Assembly: GCA_033557465.1 (NCBI GenBank)
Contig: CM066034.1
Span: forward strand, 410,418,159-410,482,158
Length of the DNA: 64,000 bases
Origin: Ichthyophis bannanicus
Lineage: Eukaryota > Chordata > Amphibia > Gymnophiona > Ichthyophiidae
Direction: 5' to 3'
The translations under genes were made by a program, and so were the position numbers. Position 1 is the stretch's first letter, and each line of letters opens with the position of its first letter. Below are positions 9,686 to 21,373 of the stretch, one piece after another. The notes beneath the pieces are model-generated. The model had not been told where the DNA came from. It was given only the letters and a program-made list of their open reading frames with translations, and ran no database searches.

Positions 9686-11574
9686 ATGGCTGCCAGCAGG
9701 TTAAAAAATTGTGATCGGTGCAAAAAACCTATGTCCCTCACCGACACCCACGACTGCTGCCTCCCCTGCCTTGGACCCGACCATGACCCGGTGGTCTGCG
9801 ATCCATGTGGCAAGATGTCCTCCAAGGCGTTGAGGAGCAGGCAGCACTAGCGCAAGTCTATTTTCTCCAAGTCTGGATCCGTCCGGGCCAGGACCTTGTC
9901 AGAAGCCTCGACGTCTCGGGACTCTGAACCCGAGCACCATCGGGGGTCTTCTGAGCGGGGGTCTCCCACCCAGGAGCACCGTAAGAAGAAGAAACCCACA
10001 AGGGCTGCGTCTCTGGAAGACTACGATCGGCTGGGGCCCTTGGGTACCAGGTCGCAGAGTGCCGAACGCCGCCCAGGGTTCGCCGAATCGGAGAGGCCTG
10101 CCAAAATACCTCGTACGGAGGCGTCGGACAAGGTAATGCCTGTTGTCCTCGTGGACTGTCCTCTGGGAGAACCGGCGTCGGGAACCGAGTCAGTGGCTGC
10201 GCGGAGCCTTCTGAGCTGGGTCTCAGATTGGCGGCCTTGGAGAGCAGCGTGTCTGCCTTTATGGACTAGCAGTGGGCACTGATAGCCGGTCTCACCCGTG
10301 CATCCACCCCAACCACTGGAACCTCGACGTCTAAGTCGACCCCGGAGGCAGAGCCGATCCTTGAGTCCATGCGGGCTCGAGTCAATCCTCAGCCAAGGTC
10401 TCCCTTGACCCTCCCGTTCGGGACCGAGGTCGTCGTCGCCAGGGCCATCGGCGTCGGGACGGACGCGCTCGAAGCCCTCGAGGCTGGAGCCCATCGAGTC
10501 CTCCTTGGAGGACTCGGCTTGGGAGACGGAGGAGGAAGACTCGCCAGATACCTACCGGACCCGGTACGTCCCATCGGACTTACCAGGTTCGGAACCTCGG
10601 AGATGGTCGCCCCCGGAGGACACCAGGGACTTTGTTAGGGATATGGCCAAAGTTTTGGCTTTCCCTGCAGATGTGGAGGAGGAGCCTTGAGCCAACGAGC
10701 TCGATGCCCTCCAGTATGACTCTCCTCCGAAGTAGGACCTTACTGTACCGGTGCCTCCGATGCTGGAACGGTTGATGCTCCGCATGTGGGAGTCCCCGGC
10801 CTCGGCGCCGATCCTCAGCAAACGGGTCGATTCCATTTATTGAGTCCGTAAGAGCCCCGGGTTCCAAAAGGCACAGCTGCTGCACAACTCCAAGGTTGTG
10901 TAATCGACCATGCAAAGGCTCAGGAGCCAAAAGACGCACTCCTTGGTGCCTCCCAGCTGGGAGGCCCGGAACCTGGATGCTCTCAGCAGAAAGTGCTTCC
11001 AGGGCTCGATACTGTCATGCCATGTCCAGACATACCAGCTGTACATGGGCATGTACTTAAGAGACCTGGCAAAGGAGATTGCTGGGATCTCTGCTGGCAT
11101 CTCCGAGGAACCATTGCAGCGCTTCAAGGCCTTGTCCACTGGGATCAGAGAGTGCTCGAAGTTTGTCTCACGCAGCCTATGACGGCTTCGAGGCTTCGGC
11201 CCAGGTAGCCGCAGCTGGCATCAGTGCAAGGGTCTGACCTTGAGCCATGGGTACAGGACAAGTTGGTCGATGTCCCCTGCCAAGGCAATAACCTCTTTGG
11301 CAAACCCATGACTGAAAAGGCTGCTGAACCAGAGTCCAAGTACTTGACCCGGACAAGGCTGTCGAAGAAGACATCTGCTCCTTCTCACTGGAAGAAGGCC
11401 TCGGGTAAAAAGCCCTTTTACCCAAGGAAGGGACAGGCTTACAGAAACTACCCCACTTACCAGGCCTCCCCAGCTCCCCAGCAGGGGAAGCTGGCCAGGG
11501 GATGGGGAAATGGCCCTCGTAAGCCTCAAACCCCCAAGCCTTCAGCTCCTGCCCAGCAGGGAGGGGGTTTTTGA
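9686..11574 (+). pseudogene. Decayed DIRS gag of alpha3
   Basis: The ATG at 9686 starts the Cys finger (CDRCKKPM, CLPCLGPDH, CDPCGK). A TAG at about 9848 interrupts it, and the frame reopens at 9896. A frameshift near 10220 and further stops break the middle. The capsid-like core (GMYLRDLAKEIAGIS) lies at 10910-11182. The C-terminal piece 11224-11574 ends with the family's QQGGGF-stop. Overall it aligns along its length with alpha5 gag, but it cannot encode the protein. Confidence 0.82.
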
Positions 11575-13031
11575 CTCACTGCATAGCTCCTCTCCCACCA
11601 GTGGTTTGGCCCTGCTCAGGAGGTCAGCTGTCCCTGTACGCCCACAGGTGGCCAGCCATTACATCTGATACTTGGGTTCTAAGGATAGTCCAAGGCGGCT
11701 ATCTTCTCCATTTCAGCCAAGTACCTGCCTCCTATTTCCCAGGAGAGCATCTTGGACCCCTCTTGCACAAGAACCTCCTCTTGCAGGAGTTAGCTGGTCT
11801 TCTCAAGGATCAGGCGGTGGAACCGGTGCCCCACCACCTGCAGGGGAAAGGGTTTTACTCCAGGTATTTCCTGATACCGAAAAGACAAGGAGGCCTTTGC
11901 CTCATCCTGGACCTTTGAAATCTCAAGAGGTTCTTGGTGAGGGAAAAGTTCAAGATGCTTTCACTTGGGATACTTCTGTCTTACCTCCAGCAGGGAGACT
12001 GGCTATGCTCTTTGGACCTAAAGGATGTTTACACACACATCCTCATACATCCAGACCACAGACAATACCTCAGGTTTGTGGTCGGAGGAAACCACTTCCA
12101 ATACATAGTGCTTCCCTTTGGTCTAGCTTCCGCTCCAAGGGTTTTCACCAAGTGCTCAGCTGTAGTAGCGGCCTTCCTCAGAAACCAGGGTATCTTTGTG
12201 TTCCCTTACCTAGACAACTGGCTCATAAGAGGCCAGTCAGCCCAGGAGGCGCACCACGCCACAGCTCGCACAATCACTCTGCTTCAGCATCTGGGGTTCA
12301 TCATCAATCACGCAAAGTCCTCTTTGCTCCCCACCCAGAACTTGGAATTCATAGGGGCAAGGCTAGACACCCTGCAGGCCAGGGCCTACTTACCATTGGA
12401 CAGGGCAGACCGCCTGCTGTCTCAGGTAGGCATGGTGAGTCACAGACCCCATGTGTCAGCACAGAGGTTCTTACGCCTGCTCGGCCACATGGCCTCCACG
12501 GTTCATGTTACTCTTTCGCATGCATGCACATGCGGACAGCTCAGTGGACCTTGCGGGACCAGTGGTCACAGGACGCCTGTCCGACAGAGTGGCAGTATCC
12601 CAACCCCTTGTGCAGTCCCTGCAGTGGTGGTCACAATCAAGGAATCTCCTGCGGGGGGTACCGTTCCAGCTTCCCGTGCATACAAGGGTGCTGACCACGG
12701 ATGCCTCCTTGATGGGCTGGGGAGACCATTGTCAGGGCTCTTGCACTCGAGGTCAGTGGACTCCTCAGGAGGCCACACTCCAGATCAACTGTTGGAACTC
12801 CGGGCCATTCACTTAGCTCTAAAAGCCTTTTCTCCTGTCCTCTCCAACCAGTCTGTCAGAGTACAGATGGACAACCAGGTAGCTATGTTCTGTGTGAACA
12901 AACAGGACGGCACAGGATCGCGGATCCTTTGCCAGGAGTCTCTGGACCTCTGTTCCTTCGCAGTTCAACATAACATGTCTCTCCATGCAGTTTACCTACC
13001 AGCCAGGAAAACTGCCTGGCGGACAGACTGA
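11571..13031 (+). pseudogene. DIRS RT/RNase H of alpha3 with YLDN active site
   Basis: The frame opens at the gag stop. It covers the N-terminal block to 11918, one stop (FILDL-stop, 11916-11918), then 11934-13031. RT motifs are clear: CSLDLKDVYTH, LPFGLASAPRVFTK and FVFPYLDNWLIRG. The last should read YLDDW, so the second catalytic Asp is Asn. RNase H is disturbed by an internal frameshift around 12530-12790 but resumes at LLELRAIHLALKAF and MDNQVAMFCVNKQ. The C-terminal domain is shifted into another frame after 13031. This is a dead polymerase by two independent criteria. Confidence 0.85.
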
Positions 13032-13469
13032 GCAGAGTTCTTCAACCCCACGAATGTCAACTGAACAGGGAGGTTGCTCAGGAGATTTTCAACCACTGGG
13101 GCCTACCATCCATGGATCTCTTTGCCAGTCCACAGAATCGTCAGTTGCCCCGGTTTTGCTCCAGACAGCCGCACCCCCTCAGGGTAGCAGCCAATGCGTT
13201 TCTTCTCCCTTGGTCGGGGAGCCTCCTGTATGCTTTCCTGCCTATGCCTCTGGTAGCATGGACTCTCATCAAGATTCGCAGGGACAAGGCCTGGGTGATC
13301 CAGATGTCCAAGACAGCCTTGGTTCCCACTTCTTCAGCTGGCGGTGGAATCCCCTCTCCCCTTGGGGGTGCAGCCCTACCTCCTAACCCAGGAGCAGGGT
13401 TACCTCGTGCACCCCAATCCCAGATCCCTCAATTTGATGGCCTGGCTGCTGAGAGGGTAGGCCTTGCAC

Positions 13470-14493
13470 CTCTTCTCCTACCAGAAGGGTAGAAGAAGTA
13501 TTGTCGGCCTCTAGGAGGCCATCCACCAGAAAATCCTACGCTTGTAAATGGCTCAGGTTCCAAGTGTGGTGTCAACAGCATACTGTGGAACCCTTCTCAT
13601 CTCAGGTTCCCAAAGTGTTGCAGTACCTGCTTCATCTCTCTGAGCTGGGACTGAAGTCTAACTCAGGGTCCACCTGAGTGCCTTGTCGGCTAACCATATC
13701 CCAATAGACGGTCAGCCTGTCTCAGCTCACCCCTTGGCAGCCAGGTTTCTCAGGGGCCTACTCCTGCTGAAACCTCCAATCCGCCCTCCGGCGATGGAGT
13801 GGGATCTCAACGTGGTCTTGCAGCAACTTACTCGCCCTCCTTTTGAGCCGATGTCCACTTGCAATCTGCTCTTCCTCTCCTGGAAGATGCTCTTCCTGGT
13901 AGCACTCACGTCGGCTAGGCATGTGAGTGAGCTGCAGACTCTAGTGTCAGATAGGTCGTACACATGGTTTTACAAGAACAGGGTAGTGCTCCGCACACAC
14001 CCCAAGTTCCTCCCCAAAGTGGTTTCCTCGTTTCACCTCAACCAAGAGGTGGTTCTTCCAACCTTCTTTCCCAGGCCACATATCAACAAGACAGAAGCAG
14101 TTCTGCATACCGTGGACTGTAAGAGGGCGCTCGCCTTCTACCTGGAGCGTACGCGGGGACATCGGAGGGCTTCTCAGCTCTTCATCTCTTATGACACTAG
14201 TAAACTAGGTATACTGGTCTCCATAGCGCACGTTATCCACCTGGGTGGCAGACTGCATCGCCTGGGTGTACAAGGCAGCTGACCTTCAGCTGCAGAGTCG
14301 TATCACAGCTCACTGTATCAGGGCTAAGGCCGCATCAGTAGCTAATCACCGCTCTGTTCCGTTAACAGACATCTGCCGGGCCACAACTTGGTCTTCAAGC
14401 CAGACTTTTGCAGCCCATTACTGCCTGGAGAGGGAGTCCCGATGGGACAGCGTTTTCGGTCAGGTGGTACTCCGGAATCTATTCGAGATTTAG
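13470..14493 (+). pseudogene. Tyrosine recombinase of alpha3, box I Arg replaced by His
   Basis: YR homology begins at about 13500 and continues in 13683-14282 and 14245-14493, with frameshifts near 13660 and 14250. Box I reads SARHVSEL, where the intact copies have SARRVSEL, so the catalytic Arg is His (CGY to CAT, a CpG-type change). Box II AHCIRAKA and the tyrosine motif AHYCLE are preserved. It ends LFEI-stop at 14493, about 140 bases before the ICR. Confidence 0.85.
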
Positions 14494-14639
14494 GCAACTT
14501 CGACCCTCCGGCCCTCTGGTGTGAGGCTGCCGTGGGGGATGCATTCTCGGAGAAAATTCTCTCGCTGCTGTTGCGGCTCGCCTAGAAGGGAGCCTTTTTT
14601 CATCTATAGGTTCTTGGTAGCCTGTAGCTAGGGAGTTCC

Positions 14640-14697
14640 ATATGTGAGGACTGACTTCCTGCATGTTCCTGGAGAAAGCGTAGTTACTCACCTGTAA
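14640..14697. repeat. Left half of alpha3 ICR, interrupted by beta1
   Basis: CATATGTGAGGACTGACTTC through GTTACTCACCTGTAA is the alpha ICR. It breaks off inside the near-palindrome CACCTGTAACAGGTG. The missing half begins at 32367. Confidence 0.88.
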
Positions 14698-15075
14698 AGC
14701 ACAGTTACTTACCTGTAACAGGTGATCTCTGGGAACAGCAGGAATAAGTCTTCACATATGGTTATCGTCGGTACCGACGGAGCTTGTGCGGGAACGCTCC
14801 CCAGCATCCAAAAGGAAAGCTTTTGGGAGCATCCCACAGTGCCTGCGCGCTGCCTTCCCGCCTTTCCTAACTGCCTCTCTCCAGTTCGAGTTTTAAAGCT
14901 GAGACAAAGAGAGAGAGAGAGGAAAGGAAGGATAGAGAGATACAACTCCTAGGGGAGGTGGGTGGGTTGTGAAGACTTATTCCTGCTGTTCCCAGAGATC
15001 ACCTGTTACAGGTAAGTAACTGTGCTGTCTCCAGGAACAAGCAGGAATGAGTCTTCACATATGCGGACTCCCCAG
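14698..15075. repeat. 3' ITR and ICR of beta1
   Basis: 14698-14890 is complementary to the 5' end of beta1 (about 32180-32366). It includes CGGTACCGACGGAGC and the AAAAGCTTTTGGGAGC-type block. The ICR around 14985-15065 joins copies of both termini (ACAGGTAAGTAACTGTGCT / GTCTCCAGGAACAAGCAGG). Confidence 0.88.
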
Positions 15076-15178
15076 CTAGAGATGCCTGGGAGATCACCCA
15101 GGTTGTGAGTCCCTGGAAGGGCTCTACCTCCACTCATGAATCTCAGGCATCCAGTCAGGGATGGAGGGTAGGAGTTGA

Positions 15179-16730
15179 TTAGGTATGGAACAGGTGTTTG
15201 AGAACAGCCTGACCAAACAAGGCATCCCGGCGGGAGTCCTTGTTCAAGCAGTAATGGGCTGTAAAGGTATGAACTGAGGCCCAGGTGGCCGCTCGACAGA
15301 TTTGGTCGATGGACACAGAGTTTAGATGAGCCATACAAGCTGCCATGGCCCTCACATTGTGAGCTGTGACATGGCCCTCAAGGGAAAGGTTCTTACTCTG
15401 GTAGGCGAAGGAAATACACTGAGCAATCCAATTGGACAGAGTTCTTTTAGAGACTGGAAGTCCTAAATGAGAGGGATCAAAAGCAACAAAAAGTTGAGAG
15501 GACTTTCGATGTTGCTGTGTCCTTTGTAAGTAGAAAGCAAGTGCTCTTTTACAATCCAGGGTATGAAGATTCCTCTCTGCACTTGATGCATGAGGTCCTG
15601 GAAAAAAGACAGGTAAATACACCTGGTTCAGATGAAAAGGTGAGACCACTTTAGGCATAAAGTGTGGATTAGTTCTGAGGACTACCTTGTCATGATGGAA
15701 CCTTGTATAAGGAGGATTAGCCACTAAGGCTTGCAACTCACTGATAAGGCGAGCTGAGGTGACTGCAATGAGAAAAATAACCTTCCAGGAAAGGAATTTC
15801 AAGGAGGTAGTGGCTAAGGGTTCGAAGGGTGGCTTCATGAGCTGGCCAAGAACCAGATTCAAGTCCCATGCCACTGGAGGTGGTCTAATGGGAGGTTTAG
15901 TCAAAAGAAGGCCTCTCATGAATCTTGCTATAAGAGGATGAGAGGAAATAGGCTGTCCATTGAGGGGTTTAAGGGATGCTGCAATAGCACTCAAATGGAC
16001 TCTGATTGAATTTGTTTTAAGGCCTGCATGGAATAAATGCAGCAAATACTCTAGTAAAGAATTCAGAGGTATTGCAAGAGGGTTAAGACCCTTCTCTGCA
16101 CACCAAATGGTAAACCTCTTCCATTTAAAAGCATAGGAACGTCTGGTGGAAGGCTTTCTGGAAGCATGAAGGATATCCTTCACCTGCTGAGAAAGAGGTA
16201 AATCTTGAAGGTCTAGGCCTTCAGCAACCAGGACCTGAGATGAAGAGACTGGGGATTTGGGTGCCACAACGTTCCCTCCTCCTGGGAGAGGAGATCTGGA
16301 GCAGACCCCAAGTCCAGGGAGGGAGCTTAAGAGAGATGCAGAAGTAGAGGGTACCACACTTGGCGTGGCCAACGTGGTGCTATGAGGGTCATAGACCCCT
16401 TGTCTTTCTGAAGCTTGAACAGTGTCTTGGGAATGAGGCGAATAGGTGGAAAGGCATAGAGGAAATCTTGCCCCCAATGAAGGAGGAAGGCATCCCTGGC
16501 CTGAACTCCCTGACACAGAATCCTGGAACAGAACCGGGGAAGTTTGGCATTCCACAGTCTTGCAAACAGGTCTATGTCTGGGGTTCCCCAAATTCGAAAG
16601 ATCCTGGCTATCTGGTCCCCATGGAGGGACCATTCGTGTGGAAGCAGAACTCGACTGAGTCTGTCTGCCCAAGAGTTTTGAACCCCTGGAAGATACACTG
16701 CCATGAGATGGATTTGATGCTCTCTGGCGA
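15179..16730 (-). pseudogene. Tyrosine recombinase of beta1, box I Arg replaced by Leu; 5' end cut by beta2
   Basis: The YR domain runs uninterrupted from about 16180 (SRKPSTRRSYAFKWKR) to LFHT-stop at 15179. Box I reads SARLISEL, whereas the sister copy beta4 has SARRISEL: codon CTT replaces the expected CGY at 15741-15743, removing the catalytic Arg. Box II is AHNVRAMA and the tyrosine motif is AHYCLN. The frame upstream overlaps the pol C-terminus (GVQNSWADRLSR in the other frame, 16327-16704), as in the alpha family, until beta2 interrupts at 16730. Integrity apart from box I suggests a late loss of function. Confidence 0.85.
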
Positions 16731-17224
16731 AGCACAGTTACTTACCTGTAACAGGTGATCTCTGGGAACAGCAGGAATTAGTCTTCACATATGGGTACGT
16801 CGGTACCGACGGAGCCTGCACGGGAATGCTCCCCAACATCCAATCAGAAAGCTTTTGGGAGCATCCCTCGCGCCTGCGCGCTGACTTCCCGCCTTTCCCA
16901 CTGCCTCTCCTCAGTTGAGTTTCATAGCTGAGACAGAAGGAGAGAAAGAGGAAAGGAGATAGATAGATACAACTCCTAGGGGAGGTGGGTGGGTTGTGAA
17001 GACTAATTCCTGCTGTTCCCAGAGATCACCTGTTACAGGTAAGTAACTGTGCTATCTCCAGGAACAAGCAGGAATGAGTCTTAACATATGGGGACTCCCT
17101 AGCTGTGGGTTCCAGGGGAGATCCCATAAAATGCGTATCCCTGGAACAAGACGGCATTTCCCAAACCTGGATCCCCGGCATCCCCTGAGGGATGGGGGGT
17201 AGGAGTTGAATAGAGAAGAGCTGT
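16731..17224. repeat. 3' ITR, ICR and flank of beta2
   Basis: 16731-16925 matches the beta terminus. The ICR near 17020-17110 joins ACAGGTAAGTAACTGTGCT to ATCTCCAGGAACAAGCAGG, which fits both actual ends exactly. 17110-17224 resembles the beta 3' untranslated region (GGGACTCCCTAGCTG). YR should begin just beyond it but does not. Confidence 0.85.
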
Positions 17225-17920
17225 AGAGGAACAGCGAATCTAAAGACTACAGAGAAAAAGAGTCTTTAGAATGTATGTCAAGTATCATTAAAAATATTTA
17301 ATGAACTAGTACAATATAGAGCTTACCTACTGGATTGTAGGAAGTAGAACTGTGATGGAGTGTACTGTAGATGCAGTAGCGGAATCCTCAAGTTAACTTC
17401 ACAGCAGTGAGGATGAAGTTCCAAACCTGGAATGGGCAGGTGACCCAGGTGTCAACTGGGGTAGGAGAAGAACGGCAGGTCTTCAATGGAAAGCTTTATG
17501 GGAAAAAGCTGAAAACTCTTTTAGGTACAGAGTTATTAACATTGAGGACTAAATGAAGAAGACTGACCGATCTGAAGAATTAGCCCAGTCCTGAAGGGAA
17601 GAGAGGGTATGGAAAAAAGCCCCTATTCCCAAGGAGAACAGAAATGTACTCAGAAATACTGAAGATGTACACTGTCTTTCCTAGCTGGTAAGAGATAGGA
17701 AGACATTGAAGTTTGATACTTCATAGACAGGGAGACCTATAACAAAAATAGAAGCTGTTGACATCACAGCAGTAATTGTGTGTATAACCGCTCCCACTTA
17801 CTGAGCCGTATGAGAATAGGCAAGTTGACTGTCTGGACCCCTTAAGAAGGTAAAAGCTTTATAGCACAGACAGTTAGTGAGATAGTAGGTAATACACAGC
17901 ATCCTATGGACATCTCCCAA
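17225..17920. other. Unrecognised interior of beta2, left part
   Basis: About 700 bases occupy the place where other beta copies carry YR. I see no long ORF, no YR motif and no terminal repeats. Its right edge is the gamma2 insertion, and the sequence continues at 24985. Confidence 0.6.
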
Positions 17921-18110
17921 GAAGAAATTAGATCTTACCTGCTAATTGTCTTTCCTTGAGCTGTCTCCGGGCCAGTCCAGGGAATGTTAGGGTTGTCAAT
18001 CCTCCTTAGCAGCTGAGGACTGATGACTTCAAGCTTTCTTGAGAGGTGAAGCCACTCCCCCTGAGGTCACCAGCCAGTCTTCCCCTGACAAAGCAGATAA
18101 CTATGAAAGA
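17921..18110. repeat. 3' ITR of gamma2
   Basis: The block GGGCCAGTCCAGGGAATGTT through CCTGAGGTCACCAGCCAGTC is complementary to 24866-24975. The outer ~46 bases are unique to the 3' end, and the ICR carries their complement. Confidence 0.85.
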
Positions 18111-18289
18111 ACTTATAAACAAACACAACGTTAACCTGTCAAAACTGAAAATGCTCCATAGTCCCTTGGAAAATGTAAGCGCATTAAAAATAACGCATAA
18201 CTAACTTTTTTTTTTTTAGATTGATATAGTATTGTCTTTCTCTGAAAAAGATCATGGAAGCCCCAACGTACTCCCCTCACCCGAATAAT

Positions 18290-18400
18290 TCGAACTTGGA
18301 CTGGCCCGGAGACAGCTCAAGGAAAGACAATTAGCAGGTAAGATCTAATTTCTTCTTCCTTATCGCTTCTCCGGGCCAGTCCAGGGAATGTTAGGGCAGT
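18290..18400. repeat. ICR of gamma2
   Basis: Joined complements of the two ends, GACTGGCCCGGAGACAGC..GGTAAGATCTAATTTCTTC followed by TTCCTTATCGCTTCTCC. This allowed both element boundaries to be set to the base. Confidence 0.88.
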
Positions 18401-18422
18401 ACCTAAATTCGGGAGGGACCCA

Positions 18423-19466
18423 CTAGCCCCGCAATAAGAGCCGCAGTCCTACTTTTGCATCTTCCCTGGCTTGAACGTCCAGACAGTAATGCTTTGTAAA
18501 CGTATGCAATGATGACCATGTTGCTGCTTTACAGATATCCACTGGAGGAACAAAAGCAAATTCTGCCCATGAAGCCGCTTGAGCTCGAGTGGAATGAGCC
18601 CTCACACCCTCTGGAGGTGCTTTCCCTTTGGTTTGATAAGCTGCTACAATAGCTGAGCGCACCCAACGAGCAGTTGTGGACTTTGAAGCTGCCTGACCCT
18701 TATTAGGCCCTGCATGCTGGACAAACAATCTATCTGTCTTCCGCACCGGTTTGGAAAGCTTAAGATATGTCTTTAAAACACGACCAAGATCCAACCTTCT
18801 GAGCGTTCGGTCTACCGGGGAATCTGACAAATCTGAAAACACAGGTAATGCCACCGACTGATTAACATGAAAAACAGACAACACCTTAGGCAAAAAAGAA
18901 GGCACTGTCCGCAGTAATATCCGTTCCGGAAGAAATTGCAGATAAGGTTCCTGACAAGACAAAGCCTGTAAATCTGAAATTCTTCTTGCTGAACATAAAG
19001 CCACGAGAAACGCAGTTTTCCATGAACACTCACGTAATGATCGTGAGGAAACCGATGCCAACGAGGACGTAGAAAATGCTTCTAAAACAACATTCAAATC
19101 CCACGTAGGGACCACTTGACGACGCGGAGGACGGAGAAGCCTAGCCGCCCGAAAAAAACGTTGCACATCTGGATGCATTGAAAGACGACGATTTTGCACC
19201 AAACCTCTAAAACAGGTAAGCGCCGCCAACTGCACCTTAAGAGTATTAAGTGCCAAACCTTTCTCCAATCCCTCTTGGAGAAATAAAAGCAATTGTGGTA
19301 AAGTAGCTACAGTAGGAAGATAATTATGTTGGTTACACCAATGCTCGAAGAGCTTCCAAACACGCACATATGCGAGAGAGGTTCCCGGCCTTTTAGACCG
19401 AAGTAAGGTATCTACTACAGAAGCCGCATAACCCTTACGCTTTAACCGATCCCTCTCAAGAGCCAA
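18423..19466 (-). CDS. DIRS tyrosine recombinase of gamma2, intact
   Basis: A 347-codon frame starting with ATG at 19466, overlapping the pol end by 25 bases. The N-terminal SAM-like half (RSKRPGTSLAYVRVWKLFEHW) is followed by the catalytic half. Catalytic residues are Arg162 in SARRISDL, His291 and Arg294 in AHSTRAQA, and Tyr327 in TKHYCLD. There is no stop or frameshift. The compact start overlapping pol resembles classical DIRS organisation more closely than the long overlaps in alpha and beta. It is likely still able to encode recombinase. Confidence 0.9.
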   Translation of the reverse strand: MALERDRLKRKGYAASVVDTLLRSKRPGTSLAYVRVWKLFEHWCNQHNYLPTVATLPQLLLFLQEGLEKGLALNTLKVQLAALTCFRGLVQNRRLSMHPDVQRFFRAARLLRPPRRQVVPTWDLNVVLEAFSTSSLASVSSRSLRECSWKTAFLVALCSARRISDLQALSCQEPYLQFLPERILLRTVPSFLPKVLSVFHVNQSVALPVFSDLSDSPVDRTLRRLDLGRVLKTYLKLSKPVRKTDRLFVQHAGPNKGQAASKSTTARWVRSAIVAAYQTKGKAPPEGVRAHSTRAQAASWAEFAFVPPVDICKAATWSSLHTFTKHYCLDVQAREDAKVGLRLLLRG

Positions 19467-21373
19467 GCCGTAAGCAAGAAGCGATCCACCTGTGGCATGA
19501 GAACTGGGCCCTGATTTAACAGATTGATCCGATCAGGAAGGCGCCAAGGAGGAGCTACCAGGAGTCGAATCAGATCAGCATACCAAGGACGCCGAGGCCA
19601 ATCCGGCGCAATCAGAATCACCGATCCTCGATGACCCGCTATTCGTCGAATAACCCGACTCAACATCGGCCAAGGAGGGAACACATACAACAGGGTGTCC
19701 AATGGCCATGGTTGTACTAGAGCATCCAATCCTTCTGACATGTGCTCTTTGCATCTGCTGAAAAAACGGTTTGCCTTTGCATTGCCGAACGTCGCCATAA
19801 GATCCATCACTGGCTGACCCCAATGTACTACCAGTTTGTGATATACTGCAATGTTCAACTCCCATTCTCCGGGATCGAGTATATTGCGACTGAGAAAATC
19901 TGCCTGCACATTTTGCTCTCCTGCCACATGCGCAGCTGACAACGCTAAGAGATGGACTTCGGCCCAAGCCATCAACTCCTGAGATTCCGCGAGAAGAGAA
20001 AGACTCTTGGTTCCGCCCTGCTGATTGATATATGCGACTGTCACTGCATTGTCGGAGAATAATCGGACCGCAGTTCCTTTGATTAAAGCCTCGAAGTGCT
20101 GAAGGGCAAGCCGAGCCGCGCGCAGCTCCAATCTGTTGATCGACCACGAGCTTTCTTCCGGAGACCAAGATCCCTGAACGATCTGCGACTGACAATGAGC
20201 TCCCCAGCCTGCGAGACTGGCATCCGCCGTAACTAATACCCATGCTGGCTCCTGCAAAGGAACCCCTGCTCTCAGATGGACCGGGTTTAACCACCATTGA
20301 AGACTTTGCCTCACTGACTCCGGACAAACGAGCCGCTGAGAGAGAGAGTGAATTTGCGGAGACCATTGAGAAAGCAACACCTGTTGTAAGGGTCGCATGT
20401 GAGCTCTGGCCCACGGAACCAGGTCCAAAGTCGACGCCATGGAGCCCAAGAGTTGCAAGTATGTCCACGCCGACGGAGCTGAAATCCTTAACGCCTGCAC
20501 TTGCTGTAAAATCTTCTCTACTCTGACCGCAGGTAAGAAAACCTTGCCGATCGCCATGTCGAAAAATGCTCCGAGATGAATCAGTTGTCTTATGGGTTGC
20601 AAATGACTCTTGGCCTGATTTATGACCCAACTTAATTGCTCCAGAAGCTGAACAACTCGAGCCGTTGCTGATATGGCGTCCAAAAGAGAATCGGCTCTGA
20701 TTAGCCAATCGTCGAGATACGGATGAGCTCAAATGCCCTCCTTTCTCAACGCCGCTGCTACCACCACCATGAGTTTGGTGAAGGTTCGTGGAGCCATGGC
20801 GAGGCCGAATGGTAACGCCCGAAACTGAAAATGACCCATAGGAAGGGCAAAACGTAAAAACTGATGATGAGCTAGCCTGATGGGAATATGAAGATATGCC
20901 TCCGTGAGATCTATGGATGAGAGAAACTCTCCTGGCCGCACCGCTCGTATCACAGTGCGTAATGTTTCCATGCGAAAATGCGGCACCCGCAAAAATCGGT
21001 TGACGCCCCTGAGATCCAGTACTGGACGAAAAGAACCTCCTGTTTTGGGCACCACAAAATAAATCGAGTATCGACCTTGACCGTATTGGTCTCGTGGTAC
21101 AGGAACTATCGCCCGGAGCTGTAAGAGACAAGCAAGCGTGTCTGATATGGCCTGAGACTTCAGACCTGACGCACAAGGGGACATTACAAACGCGGGCGAC
21201 AAAGGGCAAGCAAAATCTAGTGCATAGCCCTTTTGAATTATCTCCAAAACCCATTTGTCTGTGGTGATGGCGGTCCAAGCTGAAAGATAATCCTGCAGGC
21301 GACCGCCCACTGGAACTAACGCCTGGACCAGCACACCTTCATTGTGGTTTCTTAGCGGAGGACTGGGAGGCAC
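19442..21373 (-). pseudogene. DIRS RT/RNase H of gamma2 with one in-frame stop
   Basis: One frame holds the whole protein: 21373-20729, a TGA at 20729-20731, then on to 19442. Before the stop are TGGSFRPVLDLRGVN, SSIDLTEAYLHIPI and LPFGLAMAPRTFTK. The stop lies a few codons upstream of the YLDDW catalytic box. RNase H follows with LVTADASLAGWGAH, RLELRAARLALQHF, FSDNAVTVAYINQQGG and the C-terminal DIRS domain ending LLRGIG-stop. A single C-to-T change would explain the TGA, so the element was probably active until recently. A 567-codon frame in another register (19575-21278) is a shadow. Confidence 0.88.

Noticed and set aside
11672..12694. 340-codon plus-strand ORF
   Set aside because: Shadow of alpha3 pol; the other frame carries RT motifs.
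19575..21278. 567-codon minus-strand ORF, Ser/Gly-rich
   Set aside because: It overlaps the gamma2 RT/RNase H frame in another register, while pol shows all catalytic motifs; a shadow frame.
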